DNA from: Streptomyces sp. HUAS CB01
GTDB lineage: Bacteria > Actinomycetota > Actinomycetes > Streptomycetales > Streptomycetaceae
Assembly: GCF_030406905.1 (NCBI RefSeq)
Contig: NZ_CP129137.1
Location: 5,724,001-5,788,000 of the forward strand
Direction of reading: 5' to 3'
DNA: 64,000 bases
Of this stretch, positions 54,309-64,000 are shown piece after piece (position 1 is the stretch's first letter; every line of letters begins with the position of its first letter). Under the pieces are notes generated by a model. The model was given only the letters and a program-made list of their open reading frames with translations, had not been told where the DNA came from and did not search any database. Position numbers and translations under genes: made by a program.

Positions 54309-57300
54309 TCACCGGGGCTCGCCCAACCAGCCCGTCTGGACCAGCGGCTTCCCTCGCTGGCGGGACACGAAGATGCCGCGTCCCGGAGGCATGGGCCGCA
54401 TGCGGGCGCCGAGCACCTCGCCCTCCGTCGGGTCGCCGGAGAGCAGCAGGCCCTGGGCACCGAGTTCCATCATCCGCTGCAGGAACGGCTCGTACGCCGC
54501 GCGGCTCGCACCCGCCGCGTTGCGCGCGATGATGAAGCGGACACCGACGTCACGCGCGAAGGGCAGCTGCTCGGTGAGCTTGGCCAGCGGGTTCCCGCTC
54601 GACGTGGAAACGAGGTCGTAGTCGTCGACGACCACGAACACGTCCGGGCCCTGCCACCAGCTCCGGTCGCGGAGCTGCTGTGCCGTGACATCGGCGGACG
54701 GCGCGCGACGCTGCATCAGATCCGCCAGCGCGTCGACGTGGTGGTCCATGTTGTTCGACATCGGCACGTACTCGGCCAGGTGCGAGGCGGGGGTGACGTC
54801 GAGCAGGCCGCGCCGGTTGTCGATCACGAAGAACTTGGCGGCGTTCGCGTCGTACCGCTCCGTCAACTGCTTGATGAGCAGACGCAGCAGGTTCGACTTG
54901 CCGGACTCGCTCTCACCGAACACCAGGAAGAACGGATCGCGCTCGAAGTTGGCGAAGACCGGTTCCAGGTTGTTCTCGTCGATCGCGAAGGACACTCCGC
55001 GACCGGGCTCGGCGAACCCTGCCGGGAGCTGGTGACCGGGGAGCTCGCGCGGGAGCAGACGGACCTTCGGGGCGGTGGCGCCGGTCCAGTGGCGGCTGAC
55101 CTCCTGCACCATCGCGGTGGTCGCTTCGGACAGATCGCTGTCGGAATGGATTCCGTCGATGCGCGGCACCGACGCCATGAAGTGCAGCTTCTCGGGAACC
55201 AGACCGCGACCGGGCACTCCCGGCGGCACGTTCATGGCGATCTTGCGATCCACCTCGGAGTCCATGGTGTCGCCCAGACGGAGTTCCAGGCGGTTCATCA
55301 GCTGGTCCTTGATGTTGGAGCGCACGTCCATCGACCGGGACGCCGTCAGGATGACGTGGATCCCGTAGCCCAGCCCGCGCACCGCCATGTCGACGACCGC
55401 CGACTCCAGCCCCTCGTAGTCCGTACGGAAGTTCCCCCACCCGTCGATCACCAGGAACACGTCCCCCCACGGCTGGTCCGCCACGGAGATGTCGCCGCGG
55501 GCCCGGAGCCTGCGGTAGGTGGCGATGGAGTCGACGCCCGCGCTGCGGAAGTACTCCTCGCGGCGCGTCATGATGCCGTACACCTCGGCCACCGTCCGCC
55601 GGACCTTCTCCGGGTCGAGACGTGAGGCGACACCCCCCACGTGCGGCAGGCCGGCGATCGACGACAGACCGCCGCCGCCGAAGTCGAGGCCGTAGAACTG
55701 CACTTCGTGCGGGGTGTGGGTGAGCGCGAAGCCCGCGATGATCGTCCGCAGCAGCGTCGACTTGCCGGACTGCGGGCCGCCGACGATCTGCATGTGGCCC
55801 GCCGCGCCGGAGAAGTCCCGGTAGAGCACGTCACGGCGCTGCTCGAACGGCTTGTCGACGACGCCGAGCGGGACGACGAGCTTGCCCGCGTTCTCGAAGC
55901 CCGGCTGCGTCAGCCCCCGTCCCTCCACCGGCCCCAGACCCGGCAGGAGTTCGTCCAGCGGGGGTGGGTTGTCCAGCGGCGGCAGCCACACCTGGTGGGC
56001 CTCCGCGCCGCGGCCCTCGAGCCGCCTCACGATCACGTCGAGCACCGAGTCGGCGAGCGCGTCGTCCTCGGCACCGCGCGCCTCGGGCACCGGCGCCCGC
56101 ACCGCCGACTCGACGTAGCTGACCGGCACGGGAGCGGCGGTGAACGGCACGGGCCTGCGGTCCACGGGCAGCGGGCCGCCCGGGGTGACCGCCTGCTGTC
56201 CGTTCGCCCGGTACACCCCGGAGACGTACGCCGCCTTGAAGCGCACCATCTCGTCGGTGCCGAACTTCAGATAGCCCGAGCCGGGGACGTTGGGCAGGTG
56301 GTACGCGTCCGGCACGCCGATCGCGGCACGCGACTCGGCCGCCGAGAAAGTCCGCAGACCGACCCGGTACGACAGGTACGTCTCCAGGCCGCGCAGCCGC
56401 CCCTCCTCCAGGCGCTGCGACGCCAGCAGCAGATGGACGCCGAGGGATCGGCCGATGCGGCCGATCTGGACGAACATCTCGATGAAGTCGGGCTTGGCGG
56501 TGAGCAGTTCACTGAACTCGTCGATGACGAGCACGAGTGACGGGATGGGCTGCAGCGGCGCGCCCGCGGCCCGCGCCTTCTCGTAGTCGTGGATGTTGGC
56601 GTAGTTGCCGGCGTCGCGGAGCATCTCCTGCCGGCGGTTCAGCTCGCCGCGGATGGAGTCGCCCATCCGGTCGACCAGGGTGAGGTCGTCCGCCAGGTTG
56701 GTGATCACCGCGGCCACGTGCGGCATCTGCGACATTCCGGCGAAGGTCGCGCCGCCCTTGAAGTCCGCGAGGACGAAGTTGAGGGTCTCCGACGAGTGCG
56801 TCACGGCGAGACCGAGCACCAGGGTGCGCAGCAGCTCGGACTTGCCGGAACCGGTCGCGCCGACGCACAGACCGTGCGGACCCATGCCCTCCTGCGCGGC
56901 CTCCTTCAGGTCGAGCATGACCGGCGAGCCGTCCTCGCCCACACCGATCGGCACCCGCAGCCGCTCGGCCTGCGAACGGGGCCGCCAGGTGCGGCTGACG
57001 TCCACCGAGGCGGCGTCGCCGAGGTTGAGCAGATCCGTGAACTCGAGGTTGGCCAGCAGCGGTTCGTCGTCGTCCCCGCCCATGGCGACCCGCAGCGGGG
57101 CGAGTTGCCGGGCGAGCGCCTCGGCGGCCTCGACGCTCAGCCGGTCGGGAGTGCCGTCGTACACCAGGCCGTGCCCCGACTCCAGCCGCAGGGAGTCCGG
57201 GTGCACGACGACCGACAGTCCGCCGCGCGGGGCGTTCATCTCCCCCGGGACGATCTCGATCAGCGTCACGCCCTGCAGGCCCTCGGCGGCGGCCAGCGGC

Positions 57301-58277
57301 GACATCGGGGGCACGGAGCGGCCGTCGAGGACGACGACGAGGTGGGGCTGGTCGAGCAGCGGGTTCTGAGGGCCCTGGAAGCGCGGGCGTCCTTCGAGTC
57401 GGCTCGCGAGCATGTCCTGCAGGTCGCGGGCGTCGGTGGTGATGAGGCGCCGGCTGCCCGCGCCGTCGCCAGGGCCCTGGGCCTGCACGTGCGGGAGCCA
57501 CTTGGCCCACTCCCAGTGCTCCGCCGCCGCGGGGTCGGCCGCGATCGCGACGACCAGGTCCTCGGGGGAGTGCAGGGAGGCGAGCGAACCGACCATCGCC
57601 CGCGCCGCGGAGCGCACCGACTCGGGCTCCCCGCTCACGGTCAGGTGGTAGAAGGCCCGCAGGGACACGGCCATCGGCAGGCCGTCCAGTGTGCTGTGCG
57701 CCGTGATGAACTTCTGCATCGCGCCCGCGGTCAGCGGCTCCAGCTCGTCCACGGGCGCCGTGTCCGGCGCCACCAGGGGAGTCGCCAGCTGCTGGCTGCC
57801 GAGCCCGATGCGCACCTGACCGAAGTCGTCGTCGGCGACCCGGCGTTCCCACACCCGGCTGCCCTCGGCCACGAGCGCCCACAGCTGCTCGGGCGACGGG
57901 TGCAGGTAGTACTGGGCGTCGCGCTGCAGCCGAGCGGTCCTGAGGACCGTACGCCGGGTCTGCGTCAGGTACTTGAGGTAGTCCCGCCGCAGTCCGGCGA
58001 GCTCTCCCTGGGTGCCTCGCCGGTAGCGCACCAGCATGGCGATCGCCATCGCCACGGTGGACGCGATCATCACCATGCCCATGATCCGCATGATGGGGTT
58101 CGGCGTCATGAAGAAGAAGACGACGGAACCGCCCATGCCGAGCATCGGCAGCAACTGCATGAGCGCGCCCTCCTGCTGCCCTCTCGGCAGCTCGGGCGGT
58201 GGTTGCAGCTGCACCTGCTCTCCGGGCACTTCGGACGGCAGGACCCGTGGTGGGCGCTTGACGACGATCTGACTCAC
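54309..58277 (-). CDS. eccC: type VII secretion FtsK/SpoIIIE ATPase EccC
   Basis: A 1322-residue motor protein. Two transmembrane helices lie at about residues 40-85. Three FtsK-like ATPase domains follow, each with an intact P-loop: GATGSGKS (K479), GGPQSGKS (K839) and GESESGKS (K1127). The Walker B of domain 1 is LVLVIDEF (Asp-Glu); domain 2 has VIDG and domain 3 VVDD, so only domain 1 has the usual catalytic Glu. This fits EccC biology, where domain 1 is the main motor and the last domain binds EsxB. It is a single-chain form, unlike the split EccCa/EccCb of mycobacterial ESX-1. The start is GTG 58277. Divergent from eccD. Confidence 0.95.
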   Translation of the reverse strand: MSQIVVKRPPRVLPSEVPGEQVQLQPPPELPRGQQEGALMQLLPMLGMGGSVVFFFMTPNPIMRIMGMVMIASTVAMAIAMLVRYRRGTQGELAGLRRDYLKYLTQTRRTVLRTARLQRDAQYYLHPSPEQLWALVAEGSRVWERRVADDDFGQVRIGLGSQQLATPLVAPDTAPVDELEPLTAGAMQKFITAHSTLDGLPMAVSLRAFYHLTVSGEPESVRSAARAMVGSLASLHSPEDLVVAIAADPAAAEHWEWAKWLPHVQAQGPGDGAGSRRLITTDARDLQDMLASRLEGRPRFQGPQNPLLDQPHLVVVLDGRSVPPMSPLAAAEGLQGVTLIEIVPGEMNAPRGGLSVVVHPDSLRLESGHGLVYDGTPDRLSVEAAEALARQLAPLRVAMGGDDDEPLLANLEFTDLLNLGDAASVDVSRTWRPRSQAERLRVPIGVGEDGSPVMLDLKEAAQEGMGPHGLCVGATGSGKSELLRTLVLGLAVTHSSETLNFVLADFKGGATFAGMSQMPHVAAVITNLADDLTLVDRMGDSIRGELNRRQEMLRDAGNYANIHDYEKARAAGAPLQPIPSLVLVIDEFSELLTAKPDFIEMFVQIGRIGRSLGVHLLLASQRLEEGRLRGLETYLSYRVGLRTFSAAESRAAIGVPDAYHLPNVPGSGYLKFGTDEMVRFKAAYVSGVYRANGQQAVTPGGPLPVDRRPVPFTAAPVPVSYVESAVRAPVPEARGAEDDALADSVLDVIVRRLEGRGAEAHQVWLPPLDNPPPLDELLPGLGPVEGRGLTQPGFENAGKLVVPLGVVDKPFEQRRDVLYRDFSGAAGHMQIVGGPQSGKSTLLRTIIAGFALTHTPHEVQFYGLDFGGGGLSSIAGLPHVGGVASRLDPEKVRRTVAEVYGIMTRREEYFRSAGVDSIATYRRLRARGDISVADQPWGDVFLVIDGWGNFRTDYEGLESAVVDMAVRGLGYGIHVILTASRSMDVRSNIKDQLMNRLELRLGDTMDSEVDRKIAMNVPPGVPGRGLVPEKLHFMASVPRIDGIHSDSDLSEATTAMVQEVSRHWTGATAPKVRLLPRELPGHQLPAGFAEPGRGVSFAIDENNLEPVFANFERDPFFLVFGESESGKSNLLRLLIKQLTERYDANAAKFFVIDNRRGLLDVTPASHLAEYVPMSNNMDHHVDALADLMQRRAPSADVTAQQLRDRSWWQGPDVFVVVDDYDLVSTSSGNPLAKLTEQLPFARDVGVRFIIARNAAGASRAAYEPFLQRMMELGAQGLLLSGDPTEGEVLGARMRPMPPGRGIFVSRQRGKPLVQTGWLGEPR

Positions 58278-58387
58278 AGCTCACCAATTCCCTTGCCGGA
58301 CGGAAATGTTCCTATCGGCGCCCCCGTGGCGACGGGTTCCATCCGCGGGGAGGGATCCTACTTGCGCGGGGGTGCGGAGGCGGGCGG

Positions 58388-58393
58388 TAGGGT
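58388..58393 (+). promoter_or_regulatory. candidate -10 for eccD
   Basis: TAGGGT at 58388-58393 lies about 100 bp before the eccD start in the eccC/eccD divergent region. TTGCGC at 58362-58367 is a possible -35 at a wide spacing of 20. Confidence 0.3.
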
Positions 58394-58495
58394 GGCCCGA
58401 CGTGTTTGCACACACATGAACTACCGCAAAAAAAGGGTCATTCGGAACGCGGCTCCGGCCCTGCGGTCCATGCGAATCACGAGGGGATGCAGCAG

Positions 58496-60001
58496 GTGAG
58501 TATGACGGCCTCAGCGGCGGCCACCGGGACGGGCCAGCCGGCTCCCGCGACTCCGTCCGGCGGCGGCACCGGGTTCTGCCGGATCACGGTCGTCGCGCCG
58601 GACGGTCGCGTCGACGTGGCGTTGCCCGAGGACATCGCCCTCGCCGATCTCTACCCGGAGATCCTGCGGCTGTCGGGGCAGAGCCCCGCCGAGGGCGCCC
58701 CGGTGGGGTACCACCTGGTCCGCCGCGACGGCACCGTGCTCGACAGCGCGCGCTCCCTGCTCTCCCAGCGCATCCTCGACGGCGAGCTGCTCTCCCTGCG
58801 GCCCTTCGCCGACTCGCTGCCTCCGGCGGTCTTCGACGACGTCTCGGACGCCGTGGCGTCCGCGGTCGCCCGCGACCGCACGCTCTGGACCGACGGTCTG
58901 ATGCGCGGCGCCGGACTCCTCGGCGGCTCGGCGCTGCTCGTGCTGCTCGCCTTCGTCCTGTGGTCGGCCGACCCGCGCCACGACACACACGGTCTGCCGG
59001 GCGTCCTGGCCGCGGTCGCCGGTGTGCTGCTCCTCGCCCTCGCATGTGTGCGCGCCCGGGTGTACACGGACCGCGGGTCCGCCGTCGCCCTCGGCATCGG
59101 CTCGATGGCGAACGCCGCCGTCGCCGGGGCCGGCCTGCTGCCGGTGGCGTCCGGCCAGGGCATCGGGCGGCTGCAGTTCCTGCTCGCGTGCGCCGCCGTG
59201 CTGGTGGTCTCGGTGATCCTGACGATGGTCGCCCCCGGCGGGGACGGGCCCTTCGTGGCGTTCGCCTTCGCCGCCGCCGTCGCCCTGATCGTCACCTTCG
59301 TCGCGATCACGACGGGGATGGAGCCGTCCGAGACCGCCGCGGTGTGCTCCCCGCTCGCGGTCGGGGCCCTGGCCTTCCTGCCGGGCCTGTCCACCCGCTT
59401 CGCCCGCCTCCCCGTCGGTTTCGAGCCCCCGCGCACCGCCGTCGGCGGTTACGGCGCCGACCCGGCCCCCCAGGGCCCGGTCGACGCCGAGCGCATCGCC
59501 GCCCAGGCCCGCCGCGGCCACGAACTGCTCGTCGGCCTCGTCGGCGGCTGCGCCCTGCTGGCCGTCGGCTCGGCCGCCGTGCTCGGCTTCTCCGACGACG
59601 TCTGGGGCCAGCTGCTCGCCCTGGCCACCGGCATCGCCATGCTGATGCGCGCCCATCTGTTCCGCTACACGGCGCAGGTCGGCTGCGCCCTGGCGGCCGG
59701 CCTGGGCTCGCTGGTCCTGCTCGGGCTCGGACTGTCCCTGAACCCGCCCACGGAGCTGGTCGTCGCCGCCCTGAAGGGTGACGGCACGAGCCTCGACATC
59801 CGTACGGTGTGGCTGTCCGCCGCGGTCGCCGGCGTCGGCGCAGTGATCACCGCCATCGGGCTGATCGTCCCGCGCAAGGGCGTCACCCCCTTCTGGGGCC
59901 GCTTCCTGGAGGTCGCGGAGACGTTCGTCCTGCTCACGCTCGTACCGCTGTGCCTGGCCGTGTTCGGCGTGTACCACTCCATCCGCGCGCTGACGTCCTG
60001 A
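58496..60001 (+). CDS. eccD: type VII secretion integral membrane protein EccD
   Basis: A 501-residue protein. An N-terminal ubiquitin-like domain (about residues 20-105: CRITVVAPDGRVDVALPEDI, LYPEILRLSG) is followed by about eleven transmembrane helices, the EccD plan. EccD forms the bulk of the ESX membrane complex. GTG 58496 has GAGGGG 9 nt upstream; ATG 58502 and ATG 58487 are also possible. A strong terminator follows. Confidence 0.92.
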   Translation: MSMTASAAATGTGQPAPATPSGGGTGFCRITVVAPDGRVDVALPEDIALADLYPEILRLSGQSPAEGAPVGYHLVRRDGTVLDSARSLLSQRILDGELLSLRPFADSLPPAVFDDVSDAVASAVARDRTLWTDGLMRGAGLLGGSALLVLLAFVLWSADPRHDTHGLPGVLAAVAGVLLLALACVRARVYTDRGSAVALGIGSMANAAVAGAGLLPVASGQGIGRLQFLLACAAVLVVSVILTMVAPGGDGPFVAFAFAAAVALIVTFVAITTGMEPSETAAVCSPLAVGALAFLPGLSTRFARLPVGFEPPRTAVGGYGADPAPQGPVDAERIAAQARRGHELLVGLVGGCALLAVGSAAVLGFSDDVWGQLLALATGIAMLMRAHLFRYTAQVGCALAAGLGSLVLLGLGLSLNPPTELVVAALKGDGTSLDIRTVWLSAAVAGVGAVITAIGLIVPRKGVTPFWGRFLEVAETFVLLTLVPLCLAVFGVYHSIRALTS

Positions 60002-60036
60002 CCGGCCGCGCGGCCCCCGAGGCCCGCGACCGGGCG

Positions 60037-60062
60037 CCCGGCCGGGCGGCTGCCCGGCCGGG
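60037..60062 (+). terminator. terminator after eccD
   Basis: A perfect 11-bp stem (60037-60047 with 60052-60062) has a 4-nt loop. It separates the ESX locus from rpsO. Confidence 0.8.
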
Positions 60063-60164
60063 GTGCGGGAAGCTGGTACTCTGTGTGACGGCCGTTTGTG
60101 TACGCGCACCCGGAGCATCTGGGAGCAGCGCCCATCGTGCCTTCGCCTCCGAGTCACGGAAGCT

Positions 60165-60186
60165 CCCCTGAGACCAAGACCAGGGG
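60165..60186 (+). promoter_or_regulatory. hairpin in the rpsO leader
   Basis: CCCCTG (60165-60170) pairs with CAGGGG (60181-60186) over a 10-nt loop, 38 nt before the start codon. The leader could carry an S15 autoregulatory site, but this is only a guess. A -10-like TACTCT lies at 60077-60082. Confidence 0.3.
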
Positions 60187-60223
60187 CACTCGCAGGCGCA
60201 TCGAACACCCAGAGGAGTACCGA

Positions 60224-60511
60224 GTGTCTCTCGACGCCGCCACGAAGAAGCAGATCATGTCCGAGTTCGGCACCAAGGAGGGCGACACCGGTTCCCCCGA
60301 GGTCCAGGTCGCACTGCTCTCCCGCCGCATCTCGGACCTGACCGAGCACCTCAAGACCCACAAGCACGACCACCACTCCCGCCGTGGTCTGCTGATCCTG
60401 GTCGGCCAGCGCCGCCGGCTGCTGCAGTACCTGGCCAAGAAGGACATCCAGCGCTTCCGTACGCTGGTCGACCGCCTCGGCATCCGCCGCGGTGCCGCCG
60501 GCGCCAAGTAA
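60224..60511 (+). CDS. rpsO: 30S ribosomal protein S15
   Basis: A 95-residue primary 16S-binding protein. Signature segments are [36 protein letters not shown] and [13 protein letters not shown] 60224 follows AGAGGAG at 6 nt. It precedes pnp, the usual order. Confidence 0.97.
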   Translation: MSLDAATKKQIMSEFGTKEGDTGSPEVQVALLSRRISDLTEHLKTHKHDHHSRRGLLILVGQRRRLLQYLAKKDIQRFRTLVDRLGIRRGAAGAK

Positions 60512-60520
60512 GACGCTGTG

Positions 60521-60560
60521 AAGGGAGCGGTTCCCACTTCCAGGGGGCCGCTCCCTTTGC
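60521..60560 (+). terminator. rpsO-pnp intergenic hairpin
   Basis: AAGGGAGCGG (60521-60530) pairs with CCGCTCCCTT (60548-60557), with an inner CCC/GGG stem, followed by TGC. In Streptomyces the rpsO-pnp intergenic hairpin is reported to be a partial terminator and RNase III target; that it does so here is inference. Confidence 0.7.
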
Positions 60561-60791
60561 TGTACGTGCGGAGTGTCACAGACGCTTTGTAGTCTGGTCG
60601 CACAACGCCATACGAAAACGGAATACCGAACGAGGAGGAGCGCTCCTCCGCCGCCGGTCCTCGGTAGTGGCCCCCGGAAGCCATGTCGACCGGGTGCTTC
60701 GATCGAAGACCGGCCCGCACGCAAGGCGCGCTTCTCCGCCACCGTCCTCCCGCCCTGCGGGCCGGGGGACGCAGACGAGGAGATATCGCTG

Positions 60792-63014
60792 GTGGAGAAC
60801 GAGACCCACTACGCCGAAGCCGTCATCGACAACGGCTCCTTCGGCACCCGTACGATCCGCTTCGAGACGGGCCGACTGGCCAAGCAGGCCGCCGGCTCCG
60901 CCGTCGCGTACCTGGACGACGACACCATGGTGCTGTCGGCCACCACCGCGTCCAAGAACCCCAAGGACCAGCTGGACTTCTTCCCCCTGACGGTCGACGT
61001 CGAGGAGCGGATGTACGCCGCGGGCAAGATCCCCGGCTCCTTCTTCCGCCGTGAGGGCCGGCCGTCCGAGGACGCGATCCTGACCTGCCGCCTGATCGAC
61101 CGGCCGCTGCGCCCCTCCTTCAAGAAGGGCCTGCGCAACGAGATCCAGATCGTCGAGACGATCATGGCGCTCAACCCCGACCACCTGTACGACGTGGTCG
61201 CGATCAACGCCGCCTCCTGCTCCACGCAGCTGGCCGGCCTGCCCTTCTCCGGCCCGATCGGCGGCACCCGTGTCGCGCTGATCAACGGCCAGTGGGTGGC
61301 CTTCCCGACCCACACCGAGCTCGAGGACGCCGTCTTCGACATGGTGGTCGCGGGGCGCGTCCTTGAGGACGGCGACGTCGCGATCATGATGGTCGAGGCC
61401 GAGGCCACCGAGAAGACGGTCGAGCTCGTCAAGGGCGGCGCCGAGGCGCCGACCGAGGAGGTCGTCGCCGCCGGTCTCGAGGCCGCGAAGCCCTTCATCA
61501 AGGTCCTGTGCAAGGCCCAGGCGGACCTCGCCGCGAAGGCTGCCAAGCCGACCGGTGAGTTCCCCGTCTTCCTCGAGTACCAGGACGACGTCCTGGAGGC
61601 GCTCACCGCCGCCGTCAAGAGCGAGCTCAGCCAGGCGCTCACCATCGCCGGCAAGCAGGAGCGCGAGGCCGAGCTCGACCGCGTGAAGGCGCTGGCCGCC
61701 GAGAAGCTGCTGCCGGAGTTCGAGGGCCGCGAGAAGGAGATCTCCGCCGCGTACCGTTCGCTGACCAAGTCCCTGGTCCGTGAGCGCGTCATCAAGGAGA
61801 AGAAGCGCATCGACGGCCGCGGCGTCACGGACATCCGTACGCTGGCCGCCGAGGTCGAGGCCATCCCGCGGGTTCACGGCTCGGCCCTGTTCGAGCGTGG
61901 CGAGACCCAGATCCTGGGCGTCACCACCCTGAACATGCTCCGCATGGAGCAGCAGCTGGACACCCTTTCCCCGGTGACCCGCAAGCGCTACATGCACAAC
62001 TACAACTTCCCGCCGTACTCCGTCGGTGAGACGGGCCGTGTCGGTTCGCCGAAGCGCCGCGAGATCGGCCACGGCGCCCTCGCCGAGCGCGCGATCGTGC
62101 CGGTGCTCCCGAGCCGCGAGGAGTTCCCGTACGCGATCCGCCAGGTGTCCGAGGCCCTCGGCTCCAACGGCTCGACGTCCATGGGATCCGTCTGCGCCTC
62201 CACCATGTCGCTGCTGAACGCCGGTGTGCCGCTGAAGGCCCCCGTCGCCGGTATCGCCATGGGCCTGATCTCCCAGGAGATCGACGGCCAGACGCACTAC
62301 GTCGCCCTCACCGACATCCTCGGTGCGGAGGACGCCTTCGGTGACATGGACTTCAAGGTCGCCGGCACCAAGGAGTTCGTCACCGCCCTCCAGCTCGACA
62401 CCAAGCTGGACGGCATCCCGGCCTCCGTCCTGGCAGCGGCCCTCAAGCAGGCCCGCGACGCCCGCCTCCACATCCTCGACGTGATGATGGAAGCGATCGA
62501 CACCCCGGACGAGATGTCCCCGAACGCCCCGCGGATCATCACCGTCAAGATCCCCGTGGACAAGATCGGCGAGGTCATCGGCCCCAAGGGCAAGATGATC
62601 AACCAGATCCAGGAGGACACCGGCGCCGAGATCACGATCGAGGACGACGGCACCATCTACATCGGTGCCGCCGACGGCCCGGCCGCCGAGGCCGCCCGCG
62701 CCACGATCAACGGCATCGCCAACCCGACCATGCCGGAGGTCGGCGAGCGCTACCTGGGCACGGTCGTCAAGACCACCACCTTCGGTGCGTTCGTCTCCCT
62801 GCTCCCGGGCAAGGACGGCCTGCTGCACATCTCGCAGATCCGCAAGCTCGCCGGCGGCAAGCGCGTGGAGAACGTCGAGGACGTCGTGGGCGTGGGCCAG
62901 AAGGTCCAGGTCGAGATCGCCGAGATCGACCAGCGCGGCAAGCTGTCCCTCATCCCCGTGATCGAGGGCGAGGACGGCGCGGACGACGAGAAGAAGGACG
63001 ACACCGACAAGTGA
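60792..63014 (+). CDS. pnp: polyribonucleotide nucleotidyltransferase (PNPase)
   Basis: A 740-residue exoribonuclease and polymerase. Two RNase PH-like domains flank a helical domain, followed by KH ([11 protein letters not shown]) and S1 ([18 protein letters not shown]) domains. It ends in an acidic Asp/Lys tail. GTG 60792 follows GAGGAGA at 9 nt; the longer open frame to 60573 lacks support. In streptomycetes PNPase also adds poly(A)-like tails and tends to autoregulate. -10-like TAGTCT at 60590-60595 could be a pnp promoter. The stop overlaps the next start. Confidence 0.96.
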   Translation: MENETHYAEAVIDNGSFGTRTIRFETGRLAKQAAGSAVAYLDDDTMVLSATTASKNPKDQLDFFPLTVDVEERMYAAGKIPGSFFRREGRPSEDAILTCRLIDRPLRPSFKKGLRNEIQIVETIMALNPDHLYDVVAINAASCSTQLAGLPFSGPIGGTRVALINGQWVAFPTHTELEDAVFDMVVAGRVLEDGDVAIMMVEAEATEKTVELVKGGAEAPTEEVVAAGLEAAKPFIKVLCKAQADLAAKAAKPTGEFPVFLEYQDDVLEALTAAVKSELSQALTIAGKQEREAELDRVKALAAEKLLPEFEGREKEISAAYRSLTKSLVRERVIKEKKRIDGRGVTDIRTLAAEVEAIPRVHGSALFERGETQILGVTTLNMLRMEQQLDTLSPVTRKRYMHNYNFPPYSVGETGRVGSPKRREIGHGALAERAIVPVLPSREEFPYAIRQVSEALGSNGSTSMGSVCASTMSLLNAGVPLKAPVAGIAMGLISQEIDGQTHYVALTDILGAEDAFGDMDFKVAGTKEFVTALQLDTKLDGIPASVLAAALKQARDARLHILDVMMEAIDTPDEMSPNAPRIITVKIPVDKIGEVIGPKGKMINQIQEDTGAEITIEDDGTIYIGAADGPAAEAARATINGIANPTMPEVGERYLGTVVKTTTFGAFVSLLPGKDGLLHISQIRKLAGGKRVENVEDVVGVGQKVQVEIAEIDQRGKLSLIPVIEGEDGADDEKKDDTDK

Positions 63015-64000
63015 CGTCCCGTAGTGCCAGGACGACGGCCCGCACCTCCTCGGAGGCGCGGGCCGTCGCCCGTACCCAAACGCTTCTCCGGGGCGAGCAC
63101 GGCATCGGCACGGTGCGCAAGACCACCCTGCCGGGCGGTCTGCGCATCGTGACCGAGACCCTGCCGTCCGTACGCTCCGCCACCTTCGGCATCTGGGCCC
63201 ACGTCGGCTCGCGCGACGAGACCCCCTCGCTGAACGGCGCGACCCACTACCTGGAGCACCTTCTCTTCAAGGGCACGCGCAAGCGTTCGGCCCTCGACAT
63301 CTCCGCCGCGATCGACGCGGTCGGCGGCGAGATGAACGCCTTCACGGCGAAGGAGTACACCTGCTACTACGCGCGGGTCCTCGACACGGACCTGCCGCTG
63401 GCGATCGACGTCGTGTGCGACATGCTCACCGGCTCGCTGATCCTCGACGAGGACGTGGACGCCGAGCGCGGTGTCATCCTCGAGGAGATCGCGATGACGG
63501 AGGACGACCCCGGTGACGTCGTGCACGACCTGTTCGCACGCACCATGTTCGGCGACACCCCCCTCGGCCGCCCCGTGCTCGGCACCGTCGACACGATCAA
63601 CGCGCTGAACCGCCCGCAGATCGCCCGCTTCTACCGCAAGCACTACGACCCGACCCACCTGGTCGTCGCCGCCGCGGGCAACATCGACCACGCCACCGTG
63701 GTGCGCCAGGTCCGCAGGGCCTTCGAGCAGGCCGGTGCCCTGACCCGGACGGACGCCAGGCCGGTCGCCCCGCGTGACGGCCTGCGGAAGCTGCGCACCG
63801 CGGGCCGTGTGGAGGTCCTCGACCGCCGTACCGAGCAGGCGCACGTCGTCCTCGGCATGCCCGGCCTCGCCAGGACCGACGAGCGGCGCTGGGCGCTCGG
63901 CGTGCTGAACACGGCTCTGGGCGGCGGCATGTCCTCGCGGCTCTTCCAGGAGGTCCGCGAGAAGCGCGGCCTCGCGTACAGCGTGTACTCGTACACCTCG
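63011..64000 (+). CDS. M16-family zinc peptidase (processing peptidase-like), 5' part
   Basis: 330 codons are visible and the frame continues past the window. The inverted zinc motif HYLEH (in [14 protein letters not shown]) and the downstream Glu ([10 protein letters not shown]) match M16 peptidases such as MPP-beta and PqqL. GTG 63011 overlaps the pnp stop by 4 nt as GTGA. An N-terminal Arg/Ser/Thr stretch precedes [20 protein letters not shown]. It is usually next to pnp in actinobacteria; the substrate is unknown. Confidence 0.9.
   Translation, partial: MTSRSARTTARTSSEARAVARTQTLLRGEHGIGTVRKTTLPGGLRIVTETLPSVRSATFGIWAHVGSRDETPSLNGATHYLEHLLFKGTRKRSALDISAAIDAVGGEMNAFTAKEYTCYYARVLDTDLPLAIDVVCDMLTGSLILDEDVDAERGVILEEIAMTEDDPGDVVHDLFARTMFGDTPLGRPVLGTVDTINALNRPQIARFYRKHYDPTHLVVAAAGNIDHATVVRQVRRAFEQAGALTRTDARPVAPRDGLRKLRTAGRVEVLDRRTEQAHVVLGMPGLARTDERRWALGVLNTALGGGMSSRLFQEVREKRGLAYSVYSYTS

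Overview
The window is a high-GC actinobacterial chromosome segment. Very high G+C, GTG starts, 4-nt stop/start overlaps and the order rimP-nusA-ylxR-infB-ylxP-rbfA-truB-ribF ... rpsO-pnp-M16 peptidase all point to Streptomyces or a close relative. No tRNA, rRNA, CRISPR array, insertion sequence or prophage was seen.

Layout. 1-6276: the end of a PucR-type regulator, a DMT exporter, an aldehyde dehydrogenase and a large acyl-CoA dehydrogenase. 6421-13746: dxr (ispC), a site-2 protease and ispG, then two GNAT acetyltransferases and proS. 13941-15849 (minus strand): a three-gene set made of a Tat lipoprotein, a ferritin-like protein and an aminoglycoside-phosphotransferase fold that has lost its catalytic residues. 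16038-23152: the transcription/translation operon rimP-nusA-ylxR-infB-ylxP-rbfA-truB. 23366-27121: a 1251-residue trypsin-like/P-loop NTPase fusion with altered key residues, followed by ribF. 28188-34226 (minus): a five-gene peptide/nickel-type ABC importer. 34435-60001: a type VII (ESX) secretion locus. 60224-64000: rpsO, pnp and the start of an M16 peptidase.

The ESX locus has EccB, EccC, EccD, EccE, three mycosin-type subtilases (MycP), two WXG100 proteins (EsxA/EsxB-like), a ParA/MinD-like ATPase with a long proline-rich arm, a WXG-domain protein with a disordered tail, and a minus-strand set (169-aa helical protein, 762-aa WTG protein, lipoprotein) that may be a substrate module. No eccA is present. 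EccC should drive export through the EccB/C/D/E membrane complex, EsxA/EsxB should be the secreted dimer, and the mycosins the membrane-anchored proteases.

The best mechanistic signals are: (i) the second and third mycosin genes are a tandem duplication whose breakpoints can be read at a 7-bp direct repeat, leaving a remnant esxA start between them and a frameshifted C-terminal extension on one copy; (ii) the protease/NTPase fusion has Thr at the protease Ser position, Arg at the Walker A Lys position and a perfect 42-bp internal duplication; (iii) three chained mini-ORFs lie upstream of infB; (iv) a degenerate repeat of about 32 bp lies downstream of a DUF397 gene. Family names come from motif recognition by eye; no database search was run.
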